DNA of 64,000 nt, taken from the NCBI GenBank assembly GCA_016717205.1, contig JADKGC010000007.1, positions 124,001 through 188,000 of the forward strand. The letters run 5' to 3'. The position numbers and the translations under genes were made by a program. This stretch comes from Candidatus Flexifilum breve (GTDB taxonomy: Bacteria; Chloroflexota; Anaerolineae; Aggregatilineales; Phototrophicaceae). Below the pieces are notes generated by a model, which saw nothing but the letters and a program-made list of their open reading frames with translations, did no database searches and was not told the origin of the DNA. Below, in pieces: positions 61,932 to 64,000 of the stretch (position 1 is its first letter; each line of letters starts with the position of its first letter).

Positions 61932-62828
61932 TTAATCGTCCCCGTCGATGAACGTGTTAAAGCGGGTGAAGATCTGGTTTGCGACGTTGATTTCCTGACT
62001 GGGACCGCCGGAATGGTGCAGCAGCAGTGAGGCGCAGAGGGCATTCAGCAACGTTGAAGGCACGACAGAATTGCCGTAGAACCAGAGTTTGGGCGGCACG
62101 ACCAGCGACAGGTCGGCGCGTTTGGCGGCAGGCGAGAGCAGACTGTCCGTGAGCGCGATGACGGTCGCCCCGGCAGCGCGCGCCTGTTCCATCGATTGCA
62201 GGGTGACACGCGCATAGCGCGTGTTGGAGATGGCGAACAGCACATCCCCGGCGGTGAGCGTGCCCAGATCGCGCACAAAGGATGTCGCCTCGGGTTCAAG
62301 CAGCAGGCAACCTGAGCGCATCAAGGTAAGCGGGTAGTACAGATTGAGCGCGAGGGACTTGGAGAGATAGAGACCGACAATGCCGACCCGTTGGGCGCTG
62401 ACGAGCAGGTGCACCGCGCGTTCAAACTCCTCGGCGGGGATGATATCCGGCAGCGACTTCAGTTTTTCCAGTTCGATGCTGACCATACGCTGCAAGACGG
62501 ACTGGGTGTGATCACCCGTTTCCATGAGCGAGAGGAGCTGGTGCGACCCGATGTCCGGGGCGGTCAGCCCGCCGTACTGGCGCGAGAAATGCTGCTGCAA
62601 GGCCGTTTGCAGTTCGGAGAAGCCCGCAAAGCCCACTGCCTGAGCGGTGCGAATCACCGTCGAACGATTGACCGCTACGTGTTCAGCAATTTGCGACGAG
62701 GACATGTAGATAGCTTCGACCCCATGTGTCAGAAGAAACTCGATCACGGCGCGCTGGCTGTCACTCAGGCTGTCGTGCAGTGTGCGTAAGTGCTCGACAA
62801 TGTCGCTGGAGCGCTGCTTATCATTCAT
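61932..62828 (-). CDS. RpiR/MurR-family transcriptional regulator
   Basis: 298 residues. The N-terminal HTH (LSDSQRAVIEFLLTHGVEAIYMSSSQIAEHVAVNRSTVIRTAQAVGF) is followed by a SIS domain (about 125-270) with VGIVGLYLSKSLALNLYYPL and DVLFAISNTRYARVTLQSME. RpiR/MurR regulators bind phosphosugars such as MurNAc-6-phosphate through the SIS domain. The start MNDKQRS has GAGG 6 bases upstream; the longer open frame to 63047 adds the intergenic region. It is the first gene of a seven-gene operon and is divergent from the family 5 binding protein. Confidence 0.92.
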   Translation of the reverse strand: MNDKQRSSDIVEHLRTLHDSLSDSQRAVIEFLLTHGVEAIYMSSSQIAEHVAVNRSTVIRTAQAVGFAGFSELQTALQQHFSRQYGGLTAPDIGSHQLLSLMETGDHTQSVLQRMVSIELEKLKSLPDIIPAEEFERAVHLLVSAQRVGIVGLYLSKSLALNLYYPLTLMRSGCLLLEPEATSFVRDLGTLTAGDVLFAISNTRYARVTLQSMEQARAAGATVIALTDSLLSPAAKRADLSLVVPPKLWFYGNSVVPSTLLNALCASLLLHHSGGPSQEINVANQIFTRFNTFIDGDD

Positions 62829-62876
62829 ATCCGGCCTCACGTTTAGACGAATTATGCCAAATCCACAAAAAGTCTG

Positions 62877-62927
62877 CAACATGTTGATGCAAAAAGTTGT
62901 TGTGATGCAACGATTTGGTGCTAACAT
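62877..62927 (+). promoter_or_regulatory. Promoter and operator-like sites for the family 5 binding protein
   Basis: A perfect CAACATGTTG palindrome (62877-62886) lies 13 bases before a -35 TTGTGA (62900-62905), with -10 TAACAT (62922-62927) 16 bases later. TGATGCAA is repeated at 62885-62892 and 62903-62910. The sites sit between the RpiR-type gene and the binding protein, where an RpiR operator is expected. Confidence 0.5.
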
Positions 62928-63059
62928 AGTGCGTAAGTCATGGTGCATGAGGCGATTCTGGTAGGTGCCCTGCGATATTATAGGACAGGTGCCAGTGCAG
63001 TCATGAGCCGTGATCACCGCCTTTCTGTTCGTCGTTCCGGGCAGCACGAGGAGTTTGTG

Positions 63060-64000
63060 ATGAAGCGTCGAAGCACTCCGTTTATGATTGTTGGTCTTTT
63101 GTCGCTGGTATTTATGCTGATCGCTGGAGGGCTGCAGGCGCAGGACGCATCTCCGCGCGTCCTACGCATTGCATCTCTCGTGGAACCTCCCGGTTTAGTC
63201 GGCTACGTCGCGTTGAGCGGGGCAGCGATGTATTTCAACGAAATCTACAACCAGCCGCCGTGGGGTCTTGATAACACCGCGCAGCCCATTCCCATCCTGG
63301 TCGAAGCGATTCCGAGCCTCGACAATGGCGGCGTCGTCAATGCCGACGGGAAAACGACCGTTTCCTTCACCTTAGCCGACTGGGCGGTGTGGTCCGATGG
63401 TGAGCCGATCACCGCGGCGGACTTCATTCTGCCGTTCGAGATGATGAATGACGGCGTGTCGGTCATGATTCAGAATCGTTTCGCCAACGGTGCGGCGGTC
63501 GAAAGTGTGACGCAGGGCGCAACGGAAAAGGATGTGGTCGTCACATTTGCGGGACCACAGCCGGATATCATCAATACATGGATTATGCCGCTGCCGGATC
63601 ACGTCCTGCGCCCCATGTACGAGGCGGCGTTGGCGGAAGGCAGAGGTTTTGACACGCTGACCGATTGGGTGCGCAGCCCAAGCGTTGGCAATAACGCCTT
63701 TGTGTTTGCCGAATGGGTGTCGGCCAGCTTCATGCGCTTCACCCGTAACGAGAACTACTGGAAAGACATTTTCTTCGATGAAATGAACATCGCGTTCTAC
63801 CCGGACCCGACCGTGCTGGCGCAGACGCTGGCGACGGGTGGCGCGGATATGGCGGCGGGGCTGCCGCTGCTGGACTCGCTGGAATTCGCCGCGCAAGTGC
63901 CGACGGTCAACGTGCAGACGAACTTCACCGGCACGCGCATCGAACTCCAACTCAACCTCGCGGAGACCGGGCACCCGGCGCTGCAAGATCCGCGCGTGCG
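63060..64000 (+). CDS. ABC transporter family 5 (peptide-type) binding protein, partial
   Basis: Open to the right edge, 313 codons present. GAGGAG lies before the ATG. The signal peptide has MKRRSTPFMIVGLLSLVFML and ends near LQAQD. SBP_bac_5 features follow: RVLRIASLVEPPGL, WAVWSDGEPITAADFILPFEMM (the conserved F-x-L-R-x-x-v-x-W-x-D-G region) and WVSASFMRFTRNENYWK. Family 5 proteins bind peptides, nickel chelates or muropeptides outside the membrane for an ABC importer; permeases and ATPases would lie beyond 64000. It is divergent from the RpiR-led operon, so it is probably under the same regulator. Confidence 0.9.
   Translation, partial: MKRRSTPFMIVGLLSLVFMLIAGGLQAQDASPRVLRIASLVEPPGLVGYVALSGAAMYFNEIYNQPPWGLDNTAQPIPILVEAIPSLDNGGVVNADGKTTVSFTLADWAVWSDGEPITAADFILPFEMMNDGVSVMIQNRFANGAAVESVTQGATEKDVVVTFAGPQPDIINTWIMPLPDHVLRPMYEAALAEGRGFDTLTDWVRSPSVGNNAFVFAEWVSASFMRFTRNENYWKDIFFDEMNIAFYPDPTVLAQTLATGGADMAAGLPLLDSLEFAAQVPTVNVQTNFTGTRIELQLNLAETGHPALQDPRV

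Overview
The window is a GC-rich bacterial chromosome segment that looks like an Anaerolineae-type Chloroflexota (inference; no rRNA gene is present to confirm it). The signs are TrmFO in place of TrmA, many lipoproteins with Thr/Pro-rich linkers, PKD and beta-propeller proteins, unpaired sugar ABC transporters, and almost every intergenic gap carrying short GC-rich palindromic repeats of the GAGAGGGG...GGGGTGAGG kind. Two tRNA genes (Leu-GAG, Arg-UCG), each with its own promoter and terminator, are present. Five genes carry a single one-base frameshift in or beside a short homopolymer or GC run. This suggests a long-read or metagenome-derived consensus, although real lesions cannot be excluded.

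Layout. 0-1.3 kb: end of a hotdog thioesterase, a small repeat-type hypothetical protein and a MITE-like element. 1.3-8.7 kb (minus strand): an exopolysaccharide block with a GT4 glycosyltransferase, GtrA flippase-like protein, O-antigen ligase (frameshifted), UDP-glucuronate decarboxylase and a fusion of a glycosidase-like domain to a second O-antigen ligase. 8.8-13.9 kb: two large surface lipoproteins (G5/propeller; six PKD domains plus SGNH esterase). 13.9-18.2 kb (plus): response regulator, 7TM-GAF-PAS histidine kinase and a secreted beta-propeller. 18.4-21.7 kb (minus): polar amino acid ABC importer whose binding protein is a tandem duplication. 21.7-26.6 kb: GNAT-like protein, small membrane protein, hflX, a DapL-like aminotransferase and a glycerophosphodiesterase. 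26.7-30.4 kb: carbohydrate ABC importer (binding protein plus two permeases, no ATPase). 30.9-33.6 kb: trmFO and a TPR protein. 33.9-35.1 kb: a decayed IS4-family element with intact ends. 35.1-37.4 kb: fabF and plsX. 37.6-43.4 kb: tRNA-Leu, a TPR/membrane protein, a hybrid sensor kinase, a C-terminal processing protease and smpB. 43.4-48.1 kb: an unrecognised protein paired with a STAND-type NTPase/TPR protein, tRNA-Arg, a HEAT-like protein and an EEP-family hydrolase.

48.2-64 kb is a catabolic region that fits scavenging of amino sugars and peptides, possibly cell-wall fragments. It holds a ROK repressor-like protein with a partner LacI-type sensor that lacks a DNA-binding domain, a NagZ-like GH3 hexosaminidase divergent from a SIS-family sugar-phosphate isomerase/deaminase, and then a tightly packed seven-gene minus-strand operon. 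That operon is led by an RpiR/MurR-type regulator and continues with amidase, class III aminotransferase, two class C beta-lactamase-like serine hydrolases, M20 amidohydrolase and M29 aminopeptidase. It is divergent from a family 5 (peptide-type) binding protein that runs off the window end. The substrate of this regulon is the most interesting open question here.

Accessory structure includes the IS4-family copy inserted into a dispersed repeat with a 10-bp target duplication, three MITE-like elements, two tandem duplications of intergenic repeat blocks, and dispersed repeats that have entered the reading frame of the 1074-residue fusion protein.
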